Positions 1-5,495 of a stretch of DNA of 5,944 nt are shown here, one piece after another. Source of the DNA: Fen-671 sp035502515. GTDB taxonomy: Bacteria > Actinomycetota > Acidimicrobiia > Acidimicrobiales > Palsa-688. How positions within the stretch are numbered: position 1 is the first letter of the stretch; the number at the start of each line of letters is the position of its first letter. The position numbers and the translations under genes are program-made. Where the stretch lies: the NCBI GenBank assembly GCA_035502515.1, contig DATJUH010000213.1:1-5944 (forward strand), given 5' to 3'. The notes under the pieces were generated by a model. That model was not told where the DNA came from, made no database searches, and was given only the letters and a program-made list of their open reading frames with translations.

Positions 1-125
1 CCATTTCGGCCCTTCACGCTTATGCTCGGTCCGTTGGATGAATGCGTCGTTAGGACGCCATGACGGCTGCCTGACAGCGCTGGTCTTGCCCGACGGCCAA
101 GCTGCCAGGGCCGGGAAAAGCGCGG
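1..125. other. Short 3' flank of the first gene
   Basis: This stretch lies downstream of the minus-strand arylsulfotransferase-like gene. I see no coding region or RNA gene in it. The only structure is a weak dyad, GCGTC at 44-48 and GACGC at 54-58 with a 5-base loop. It has no T-run on either side, so I do not call it a terminator. Confidence 0.5.
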
Positions 126-1673
126 CTAGCTCGCCTTGACCATGTCTGAGCTACCGAGCTCGCGCCCCGCTTTGTCCAGCGCCGCAACCTGGAAATAAGG
201 CCCGGCGTTGTTCACGGTCACAGCGGTCTCGAAGTCGGCCCAGTCGGCTGTTGCCGCGGCAGATAAGGCACTCGACGTTGCGCCTGCGAAGACCCGCCAC
301 GCCACGACTTCGGTTGCCCCGTTCCAGCTGACGTAGGCGATATGGCTGCCGTTGGCCGCCGAGCCGACGGCCACGGCCGGCTTGCCCGTCGGTTCCGCCG
401 CGAAATCGGCCACGAAGGCACGATAGGAAGTGACGTCTGTCGGAAGGTGCCCGTCCACCAGAATCTCGCCCCGGGCCGAAAATCTGGAGAAATAGGGCTC
501 GGCGCCGAAGCCGACGAGTATGCCGCCGTCGCCCAGGAGCTGTACGCTCCCCTCGGCAACGGCCAGCACACCGGGGTGGGACACCGAGCGCTCGAGGGTG
601 CAGGTCACGGCGGTCTCGTCGACGTTCAGGACGAGCCCGCGTGACACAGTCTCTTCTGCCGGGGCGGCTCCATCGTCGAACACGGTGAATACCCCGTTCC
701 CGTGGGGGCGGACATGGTGCTGCCAGTAAAACTGAGTGCCCTCGCCCATGGCAAAATCCGAGTTCTTACCGTTGAGCCGCCATATCACCTCGCCGCTCGT
801 CCGGGAGACTTTGTAGACGCACCAAGTGTTCCGCGACGAGATGATGAGATCCCCGTCAGGCGCAACGGCTATCGAGTTGATGTGGAAGTAATCGAACGGT
901 TGTTCCTTGGTACCGCCGCTGAACTTCTGGTAGGTGGCCGAGATGGCGACGTGGTCGAGGCTTTCCCAGCTCTGCAGCAGCTTACCGGTGGCCACGTCCA
1001 CCTCCATGGCTGCCGAAGCCAGCACGTAACCATTCCTCGGGCCGCCGACGCTGGACAGGTTGGCCGCCTCGGTGTGGTACGAAGTCATGAGGGCGGTGCC
1101 TTCAGTGGTCAAGGTCAGCTCGTGAAGGTCGGGCGTAAGCCCGCCAACTACGCTCAGCCGCGCCATTTGGTTGAACGACATGTCGGCCAGGACGGCTTCC
1201 CCTTTCCCGGTACCGTTGGTGACGACGCCCTGCCACCAGGTGAGCACCTGCTTCCCCTTGTAGAACTGGCATTGCAGGTCGAAAGGGGCATTTTCGGTGG
1301 GGAGGAACCAGCGCATGCGGACGTCGCCGTCCAGGACCATCAGCCCCGACTGCCCTCCGGCCGCGGCGCCTTTCGAGCGGTTCGGTGTGATCAGCAAAAA
1401 GCGCCCACCCGGGCCGCCCACCGTGAAAGAACTGGCTGCCCTCGTGGCGCTAATGCGCGGTGGGTGCAGGTCAGGGCGGCTGAAGAACCGGTTGACCTCG
1501 GTAGTAGGTGCAGTTGTGGCGGCCGTCAGCCGCGCTTGCGTACCGGCCGTCGAAGAACGGCCCGCGGGAGCGAGCCCGTCTCCGAGAAATCGCGTTCTAC
1601 CCAACCCGACCAGCCCCGCAGTCGCACCTGCAGTCAAGCCCAAGAACTGCCTACGCGTGGTCATCGCCGTCAT
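126..1673 (-). CDS. Tat-exported arylsulfotransferase-like protein (paralog 1)
   Basis: The 515-aa product resembles the Arylsulfotransf_2-type family, beta-propeller proteins related to aryl-sulfate sulfotransferases that move sulfate between phenolic compounds without PAPS. A Tat signal is visible: RRQFLG at residues 7-12, then a hydrophobic stretch to about 25, so it should be exported folded. Conserved motifs in order are DLHE (182-185), FDYFHINSI (260-268), SSRNT (279-283), QHH (318-320), FDDG (332-335) and VSWNGATEVVAWRV (448-461). In the E. coli enzyme His252, His356, Asn358, Arg374 and His436 build the active site. Here H184, H264, N266, R281 and H319 or H320 are candidate equivalents: the H-x-N spacing is the same and the H-to-R distance is 17 versus 18. 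The mapping is my inference. The start at 1673 is favoured over Met4 because AGAAGGA (1688-1682) sits 8 nt upstream. The gene is divergent from its paralog at 1970. Family assignment is fairly sure; the substrate is unknown. Confidence 0.85.
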   Translation of the reverse strand: MTAMTTRRQFLGLTAGATAGLVGLGRTRFLGDGLAPAGRSSTAGTQARLTAATTAPTTEVNRFFSRPDLHPPRISATRAASSFTVGGPGGRFLLITPNRSKGAAAGGQSGLMVLDGDVRMRWFLPTENAPFDLQCQFYKGKQVLTWWQGVVTNGTGKGEAVLADMSFNQMARLSVVGGLTPDLHELTLTTEGTALMTSYHTEAANLSSVGGPRNGYVLASAAMEVDVATGKLLQSWESLDHVAISATYQKFSGGTKEQPFDYFHINSIAVAPDGDLIISSRNTWCVYKVSRTSGEVIWRLNGKNSDFAMGEGTQFYWQHHVRPHGNGVFTVFDDGAAPAEETVSRGLVLNVDETAVTCTLERSVSHPGVLAVAEGSVQLLGDGGILVGFGAEPYFSRFSARGEILVDGHLPTDVTSYRAFVADFAAEPTGKPAVAVGSAANGSHIAYVSWNGATEVVAWRVFAGATSSALSAAATADWADFETAVTVNNAGPYFQVAALDKAGRELGSSDMVKAS

Positions 1674-1681
1674 GGGTACCG

Positions 1682-1688
1682 TCCTTCT
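1682..1688 (-). promoter_or_regulatory. Ribosome binding site deciding the start at 1673
   Basis: On the minus strand AGAAGGA ends 8 nt before the ATG at 1673. This spacing suits Met1 of the 515-aa protein and would be too long (17 nt) for Met4, so it decides between the two closely spaced ATG codons. Confidence 0.65.
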
Positions 1689-1700
1689 CGTCGGCCGTGC

Positions 1701-1765
1701 CCGCCGGTAAGACGCTCCCCACTTTTCCTGGGGAAATGCTGAAGATCTCGTAGGCCGCCGGTAAG
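1701..1765. repeat. Short direct repeat, 54 bp period
   Basis: CCGCCGGTAAG occurs at 1701-1711 and 1755-1765. The flanks are also alike: TCGTCGGCC before the first copy matches TCGTAGGCC before the second, with 6 bases missing in the second copy. The repeat lies 28-92 bp upstream of the minus-strand gene start, so it could be a paired regulator site or a small duplication. No function is shown. Confidence 0.45.
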
Positions 1766-1899
1766 TCTCTCTAGGGCGACCGTCGGACCTCCTCTCGCCG
1801 AGTTCTCAGCGGCGCCGGCACCACCGTCACTGTCAACGGCCCTTAAGCCACCTTGGGCCCGCCGGGGACGGCCCTGAGCCGGCGTGCACCGCGAGCACA

Positions 1900-1916
1900 C
1901 GGTCAAGCGGTGACCG
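1900..1916. promoter_or_regulatory. Operator-like dyad CGGTCA-N5-TGACCG
   Basis: This is a perfect 6-bp inverted repeat around a 5-bp spacer, with half-sites 11 bp apart start to start, about one helical turn. It ends 53 bp before the start codon at 1970, where a dimeric repressor or activator could act on that gene. No regulator gene is visible in the window, so the partner is unknown. Confidence 0.35.
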
Positions 1917-1955
1917 GCTAGACAGAACGGTTGGTAGCTGGCAGTACCCAGGTTT

Positions 1956-1961
1956 GAAAGG
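1956..1961 (+). promoter_or_regulatory. Ribosome binding site for the gene at 1970
   Basis: GAAAGG lies 8 nt before the ATG at 1970. It is a moderate Shine-Dalgarno match at normal spacing, and it supports the start that puts the twin arginines at residues 9-10. Confidence 0.55.
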
Positions 1962-1969
1962 CGGGCCGG

Positions 1970-3568
1970 ATGACGGAAGATGGCCGGATCGAACGACGTT
2001 CGTTCCTTGTGGGCAGCATCAAGGCCGCTGTCGGCCTAGGGCTCGGGGCCCGGCCCGTCCGCTACCACATGGCATCCCGCCACCGCCTGACGGACGCGGC
2101 TTCAGGACCTGCGCCCACCGCCATCACGACTGAACCGCTCACACCCCCCAGTTTCTCCACGTACGTCAGTCGTCCGGACCTCACCCCGGTCGGTGTCTCG
2201 ATCAACGCCACCCCGCGGCTCCTCGCCCTCGGGCCCAAGCCCGGCTATATCTTCTGCGCCCCCAAGAACCCATTGGCGGCCAACCCGGGACATGAGGTGC
2301 AACGCCCGTTCCCCCTCGGGGCGGCACCGGGGCTCATGATCCTGGAGACGTCGGGTGACCTGGTGTGGTTCAAGCCGCTACCCGGCGGGGACGAGGTCCC
2401 TTTCAACTTCCGGGCGCAGATGTACAACGGCAAGCCGACCCTGACGTGGTTCCAGGGCTCAGTTATCGACGCCCATGGTGTCGGCCACTACGTCCTCGCT
2501 GACGGCACTTACCAACAGGTCGGCCAGGTCGTCAGCACCGGTTACCCCTGTGACCTCCATGAGTTCATAATCACCCCGGAAGGCACCGCCCTTCACACGG
2601 CCTACGATGACACCTCACTGACGTACCAGAGCGTGCCCGTCTTCATCGGCCACGCCCAAGAAGTGGACATCGCCACCAACGACCTCATCTTCGACTGGGC
2701 GTGCTATCCCGAGGTCGGGCTCGACCTGTCGTACACCTCGGTCGGCCACAGCTACTTCGACTACTTCCACATCAATTCGATCGACCTGTGGCCTGGCCCG
2801 GAACGAGATCTACTCATATCGTCGAGGAACACCTCAGCCGTGTACCTGGTGGACCGGCAAACCAAGCGTGTCGTCTGGCGGCTCGGCGGCAAACAGACCG
2901 ACTTCTACATGGGCCTGGGTAGTTCGTTCTATTACCAGCACGACGCCCGAGCGCTGGCCGACGGTTCAGGCCTCAGCCTGTTCGACGACGCCAGCGCTCC
3001 TTGTCCTGAACAGTGGGCTTCGGGCAAGGTCCTCGACTTGGACATGGTCGCCAAGACGGCGACCTTGAGGCACCGCTATCTCCACACCGACGGCGAGATG
3101 AACACCCCCAGCCAAGGTAATTGCCAGCTGTTGGACGACGGTGGCCACGTCGTCGGTTGGGGTTACCGGCCATATTTCAGTGTCTACGCCCCATCGTCGG
3201 ATGACACCTTCGGCGCGCCGCTGGTCCTGGACGGGCGCTTTCCCGATGGGGCGGCGAGCTACAGGAGCTTCCTGTTCGATTGGGTGGGCAACCCGCCCCA
3301 GAGCGAAATGGCTCTCGTAGTCAGGCCGGCGGACGTCGCCGGGCATTTCACCGCCTGGGTGAGCTGGAACGGAGCTACAGAGGTAGTCGCCTGGAGGGTC
3401 AATGGCGGCTCGTCGGCTACTGCACTCTCACCTCTTGCCACCGCGGCAAAGATCGGGTTTGAGACCGCTATCGATTTCATCGGGGACGGGGCGCTGTACT
3501 TCGATGTTGACGCCCTCGATGCCGGCGGGAACGTCCTCGGCCGCACACCCCAAGTAACGATCAGCTAA
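1970..3568 (+). CDS. Tat-exported arylsulfotransferase-like protein (paralog 2)
   Basis: The 532-aa product is a full-length paralog of the divergent protein encoded at 126-1673. RRSFL at residues 9-13 followed by a hydrophobic run to about 27 is a Tat signal. The motifs run in the same order: DLHE (195-198), FDYFHINSI (263-271), SSRNT (284-288), YYQHDAR (321-327), FDD (338-340) and VSWNGATEVVAWRV (464-477). The last is identical over 14 residues in both proteins. Candidate active-site residues by analogy with aryl-sulfate sulfotransferase are H197, H267, N269, R286 and H324. Differences from paralog 1 include two extra residues between FHINSI and SSRNT and QHD instead of QHH, so substrates may differ. 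There is no obvious AxA cleavage site; the protein may be cleaved around residues 43-50 or remain anchored. Export and a sulfuryl-transfer or lyase-like propeller role are inferred from the family. No substrate can be named. Confidence 0.85.
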   Translation: MTEDGRIERRSFLVGSIKAAVGLGLGARPVRYHMASRHRLTDAASGPAPTAITTEPLTPPSFSTYVSRPDLTPVGVSINATPRLLALGPKPGYIFCAPKNPLAANPGHEVQRPFPLGAAPGLMILETSGDLVWFKPLPGGDEVPFNFRAQMYNGKPTLTWFQGSVIDAHGVGHYVLADGTYQQVGQVVSTGYPCDLHEFIITPEGTALHTAYDDTSLTYQSVPVFIGHAQEVDIATNDLIFDWACYPEVGLDLSYTSVGHSYFDYFHINSIDLWPGPERDLLISSRNTSAVYLVDRQTKRVVWRLGGKQTDFYMGLGSSFYYQHDARALADGSGLSLFDDASAPCPEQWASGKVLDLDMVAKTATLRHRYLHTDGEMNTPSQGNCQLLDDGGHVVGWGYRPYFSVYAPSSDDTFGAPLVLDGRFPDGAASYRSFLFDWVGNPPQSEMALVVRPADVAGHFTAWVSWNGATEVVAWRVNGGSSATALSPLATAAKIGFETAIDFIGDGALYFDVDALDAGGNVLGRTPQVTIS

Positions 3569-3592
3569 GCGCAGCCATGCTCTTCCGGCCGA

Positions 3593-3718
3593 CTCGAGGC
3601 CTGATCCGGGTCCCGGCACGGCCCTCACCAGCCTGCGGGCGTCCATGGCCCTCCGGCCGGCAGCCAGTGGGCCGAGGGGTTAGCCCCCCTCGAGGCCTGT
3701 CCCCGGGCCCGGCTTGGC
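3593..3718. repeat. Imperfect 30-bp direct repeat, 96 bp period
   Basis: Copies lie at 3593-3622 and 3689-3718. Both begin with CTCGAGGCCTG (11 of 11 identical) and then diverge, matching at 24 of 30 positions by my count. Each copy contains a nested palindrome, CCGGG-T-CCCGG in the first and CCGGGCCCGG in the second. It could be a decayed duplication or a paired protein-binding site. Confidence 0.4.
3673..3692. terminator. Terminator-like hairpin in the convergent gap
   Basis: CGAGGGG (3673-3679) pairs with CCCCTCG (3686-3692) across a 6-base loop. It lies about 105 bp past the stop of the plus-strand gene, and also past the end of the minus-strand remnant. No T-run follows on either strand. 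T-less terminators are common in actinomycetes, but this call rests on the stem and position only. Confidence 0.3.
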
Positions 3719-3765
3719 TGGCTCGCTCAGCGGTCCCCGCCGCTGCAGCGCCACGCCCGCGCTCT

Positions 3766-4229
3766 TTAATTTTGGTCGGTGCCTCCGGCCAGCTGGTTTT
3801 GTTGGACTCAAGCCAAGGGGTCTGCGTAGGCACGCTTCAGGGTGGCCCCTATGCGCTCATCGCCGGCGTAGATGTTCTCCGCCCCGACCAGCTCAGTGAC
3901 GCCGTTCACCCGGAGCTATTACCGGACATGCTCACCGGCCGAGACGATGACGAGCTTGCTGTCCCGGGTGATGAGGGCCTGGGCGTAGCCGTCCAATACG
4001 TCGATGAACGTGGTACCGAGGTCGGTGCGCCCCCGCAGCCGCAGGATCACCACCGAATTGGCCGACCCGTCGCCGACGGCCGGAGCTGTGCCTCGAGTTG
4101 CGGAGCGGCGGCGAAGGACAGGCTCCCGTAGGGCTGGAGGGCGACGACTTCGTTGGCGGGGAGGCGAGAGGGTGGGCCGCTCTCGACCAGGTTCCCTTCG
4201 CCGTCGCGCCGCCAGCTGGCCGCGGCAAA
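3766..4229 (-). pseudogene. Decayed STAS-domain remnant of a SulP-type transporter
   Basis: Reading the minus strand gives a recognisable C-terminal STAS domain of SulP-family anion/sulfate permeases. It must be stitched from two frames. The first frame (4229 to about 4083) contains NEVVALQPYGSLSFAAAP. The second (4080-3766) contains NSVVILRLRGRTDLGTTFID, DSKLVIVSAGEHVR and ELVGAENIYAGDERIG, then KRAYAD. The frame switch at about 4082-4081 fits loss of one base from CTCCCGG. Three nonsense codons interrupt the second frame: TAA at 3921-3919 and TAG at 3918-3916, where family members typically have Glu-Gln, and TGA at 3810-3808, where Trp is expected. Each is one substitution from the sense codon. 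The natural end is probably the TAA at 3768-3766. The roughly 10-12 membrane helices that should precede the domain are absent: about 15 bases upstream of the homology is the stop of the GNAT gene. It is almost certainly non-functional. Confidence 0.8.
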
Positions 4230-4231
4230 GG

Positions 4232-4858
4232 TCAGCCGAAGTGAGCGATCTGCTTCAGGTACACCGCGAAAGGTGCATCGTCGGCCTCGCCGGCTTGGCC
4301 TTCCACCAGGCCCCGCCAGGTGATCTCGCCCACGTAGGTCATGCTGAGACGCTCCATGACGCGTCGGGACGCGAGGTTAGGGCGCTCTGTGAAAGCGATG
4401 ACCGATTCGGCCGAAAATGCGTGCCGCGCGAAGAGGAGGCCCTCTCTGCCGATCTCGGTGGCGTACCCCTGGCCGTGGAAGCCGCTCAGTAAAGCCCAGC
4501 CCAGTTCCAGCCGCCAGCGCGACCAGTTCGTGCCTGCGGTCAGGCCGGTGATCTGGACGGTCGTCCGAGCGTCCAGGGCCATCCGGGAAAGGCCGCCGCG
4601 GCCCACCAGGGCGCCATCGGAGCGACGGTAGGCCATCCACTTGTGCACACCGTCCCGGGCCCAGGCGCGCTGGGCGAGCTCGGCAAAGGACTTGGCGTCG
4701 GCCGGGTTCCATGTGCCGCCGTACCATTTGGCGACAAGTGGGTCTTGAAATAGGCGGACGAGGTCCTCGGCATGTTCTGGCCCGACTGGTTCCAGCCGAA
4801 GCCGGGCTGTCAGGCAGACTCCATCAGCTGAAGACATCGGTCCGGGTTGGCCTGTCAC
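4232..4858 (-). CDS. GNAT-family N-acetyltransferase
   Basis: The 208-aa product is a GNAT acyltransferase of the RimJ/RimL-like (Acetyltransf_3) type, which passes an acetyl group from acetyl-CoA to an amine. Seen in the sequence: an N-terminal TARLRLEPV strand (17-25); the acetyl-CoA pyrophosphate loop in ELGWALLSGFHGQGYATE (118-135, with HGQGYA as the Q/RxxGxG/A-type turn); and the C-terminal NLASRRVMERLSM segment (161-173), typical of the family's NxxSxxxxEKLGF motif. The substrate cannot be told; members modify ribosomal proteins, other proteins or small molecules. The start is uncertain. The longest frame begins with GTG at 4858, and an ATG at 4837 (Met8) is equally plausible because the conserved part begins only at about residue 14. 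Neither has a clear ribosome binding site. The gene is divergent from the DGPF gene at 5092, and its 3' end abuts the STAS remnant. Confidence 0.85.
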   Translation of the reverse strand: MTGQPGPMSSADGVCLTARLRLEPVGPEHAEDLVRLFQDPLVAKWYGGTWNPADAKSFAELAQRAWARDGVHKWMAYRRSDGALVGRGGLSRMALDARTTVQITGLTAGTNWSRWRLELGWALLSGFHGQGYATEIGREGLLFARHAFSAESVIAFTERPNLASRRVMERLSMTYVGEITWRGLVEGQAGEADDAPFAVYLKQIAHFG

Positions 4859-5091
4859 GAGCCGACCATATCGATTGCTCCGGGCGGACTGAAGCGAATT
4901 CGGTAATCGTGGCGCGGTTATGTCTCATCGTGGTGCCGGGAGGCACGATATTTGACTAGCTCTGCGCCGGGGCAGAGGCGAAGAACTTCATCAAAATTCG
5001 GTCCTGCGTGTCGATCCTGCCGTAACCCGTTCGACGCTCTGCCAAAGTGGGGCGAATGGCGCTCCACCTTTCCAGAAAAGAGAGCTAAACG
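4859..5091. promoter_or_regulatory. Divergent intergenic region, GNAT / DGPF genes
   Basis: These 233 bp hold the promoter of the plus-strand DGPF gene and presumably that of the minus-strand GNAT gene. Apart from the ECF-type promoter listed separately, there is a GTGCC/GGCAC hairpin with loop GGGA at 4933-4946, extended outward by ATC (4927-4929) and GAT (4947-4949) with a bulge. It is followed by TATTT on the plus strand. It might be an operator or a weak terminator. I see no small gene here. Confidence 0.45.
5009..5035 (+). promoter_or_regulatory. ECF42-type promoter of the DGPF gene
   Basis: TGTCGA at 5009-5014 is followed after exactly 17 bp by CGAC at 5032-5035. From memory of published work on ECF42 sigma factors in Streptomyces, their target promoters carry TGTCGA at -35 and a CGA(T)C-type element at -10, upstream of DGPF-protein genes. 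The match sits 56 bp before the DGPF start codon and upstream of a sigma gene of that same type. The sequence match is direct; recognition by this sigma factor is inferred. Other TGTCGA copies at 5181-5186 and 5298-5303 lack the -10 element at this spacing. Confidence 0.65.
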
Positions 5092-5433
5092 ATGAGATTT
5101 CTCGGGTACACCCTGGCGGACGAGTCGACGCTGCCAACAGAGCCTCCCTCACCCGAGCTCTACGAGCGTATGGGGCGCTTTGTCGAGGAGGCCACCAAGG
5201 CTGGCGTAGTGGTCGCCACCGGCGGCATTGCGCCTACTGCGGCCGGCGCCAAGATCACCCTCGAAAATGGCAACTTTACCGTTGTTGACGGCCCGTTTGT
5301 CGAGGCGAAAGAGATCGTCGGCGGATGGGCACTGATGGAGTGCCGAGACCTCGCGGAGGCGGTCGAGTGGTCAAAGCGGTTTCTCAGCGTCCTCGGCGAG
5401 GGCGAAGTCCGGGTGCGTCCCGTCTCTGGCTGA
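5092..5433 (+). CDS. YCII-related DGPF-family protein
   Basis: The 113-aa product is a complete YCII-fold protein of the DGPF subgroup, named for a motif seen here exactly (Asp66-Gly-Pro-Phe69, within TVVDGPFVEAKEIVGGW). It starts with the usual beta strand (MRFLGYTLAD), then a helix (PELYERMGRFVEEATKAG), GGIAPTAAGAKI, and ends with WALMECRDLAEAVEWSKRF and the EVRVRPV strand. Length is normal for the family. The biochemical role of DGPF proteins is not established. YCII-like folds form dimeric alpha/beta barrels with a conserved acidic residue, and D66 would be that residue. AAAAGAGAG (5076-5084), 7 nt before the ATG, is a fair ribosome binding site. These genes are characteristically next to and controlled by ECF42-type sigma factors, and a sigma reading frame follows here. 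The stop is 16 nt before a large hairpin. Confidence 0.88.
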   Translation: MRFLGYTLADESTLPTEPPSPELYERMGRFVEEATKAGVVVATGGIAPTAAGAKITLENGNFTVVDGPFVEAKEIVGGWALMECRDLAEAVEWSKRFLSVLGEGEVRVRPVSG

Positions 5434-5449
5434 GGAGCTACGGCGCCCA

Positions 5450-5495
5450 GCGGTGGTTGAACCGGCGACGTGTCCGTTGCCGGTTCGACTGCCGC
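5450..5495 (+). terminator. Long RNA hairpin just after the DGPF stop
   Basis: Positions 5450-5470 can pair with 5475-5495 around the loop TGTC, giving 21 consecutive pairs. The inner 12 (GAACCGGCGACG with CGTTGCCGGTTC) contain one G-U pair and the outer nine contain three. The four non-Watson-Crick positions are 5467/5478, 5458/5487, 5455/5490 and 5454/5491, and all are G-U in the plus-strand RNA; none is A-C. That suggests selection for structure in the transcript reading out of the DGPF gene. There is no T-run after it, so intrinsic termination is possible but not certain. It could instead stabilise the DGPF mRNA 3' end or mark an old insertion or deletion point. Confidence 0.55.

Larger units (their letters stand above)
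1674..1969. promoter_or_regulatory. Divergent intergenic control region of the paralog pair
   Basis: These 296 bp separate the divergent starts of the two arylsulfotransferase-like genes, so both promoters should lie here. I could not pick a convincing -35/-10 pair for either gene. Visible structures are: a direct repeat CCGCCGGTAAG at 1701-1711 and 1755-1765; a dyad TCCCCA/TGGGGA at 1716-1721 and 1729-1734; a related pair ACGGCCCTTAAGCC (1836-1849) and ACGGCCCTGAGCC (1868-1880); and a dyad CGGTCA-N5-TGACCG at 1900-1916. An open frame on the minus strand (1906-1670) has no recognisable protein content and runs over the start of the real gene, so I do not call it. Confidence 0.6.
3569..3765. 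other. GC-rich intergenic stretch with repeats and hairpins
   Basis: This gap lies between the end of the plus-strand arylsulfotransferase-like gene and the minus-strand transporter remnant, which converge on it. It holds an imperfect 30-bp direct repeat (3593-3622 and 3689-3718), a 7-bp hairpin at 3673-3692 and a 6-bp hairpin CAGCGG/CCGCTG at 3728-3745. An open frame runs through on the plus strand from 3577 to 4131, but it encodes a low-complexity Arg/Pro-rich sequence and overlaps the STAS remnant, so I do not call it. Confidence 0.5.

Noticed and set aside
44..58. GCGTC/GACGC hairpin as terminator of the first gene
   Set aside because: The stem is only 5 bp with no T-run, so it could easily occur by chance at this GC content.
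702..1742. Long plus-strand open frame of 346 codons
   Set aside because: It lies antisense to the well-supported arylsulfotransferase-like gene, is Arg/His/Pro-rich and resembles no known protein. It is a by-product of high GC.
3728..3774. CAGCGG/CCGCTG hairpin plus TTTAATTTT as an intrinsic terminator
   Set aside because: The T-rich stretch is about 20 nt away from the stem, too far for a rho-independent terminator.
3916..3921. Recoding (programmed readthrough) of the tandem TAA-TAG in the STAS remnant
   Set aside because: The same reading also needs a frameshift and has a later TGA, and the membrane part is absent. Gene decay is the simpler explanation.
3577..4131. Plus-strand open frame of 184 codons in the convergent gap
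   Set aside because: It is low-complexity and overlaps the antisense STAS remnant, whose protein similarity explains the sequence better.
5181..5303. Additional ECF42 -35 elements (TGTCGA at 5181 and 5298) inside the DGPF gene
   Set aside because: Neither has CGA at the spacing seen upstream of the gene.
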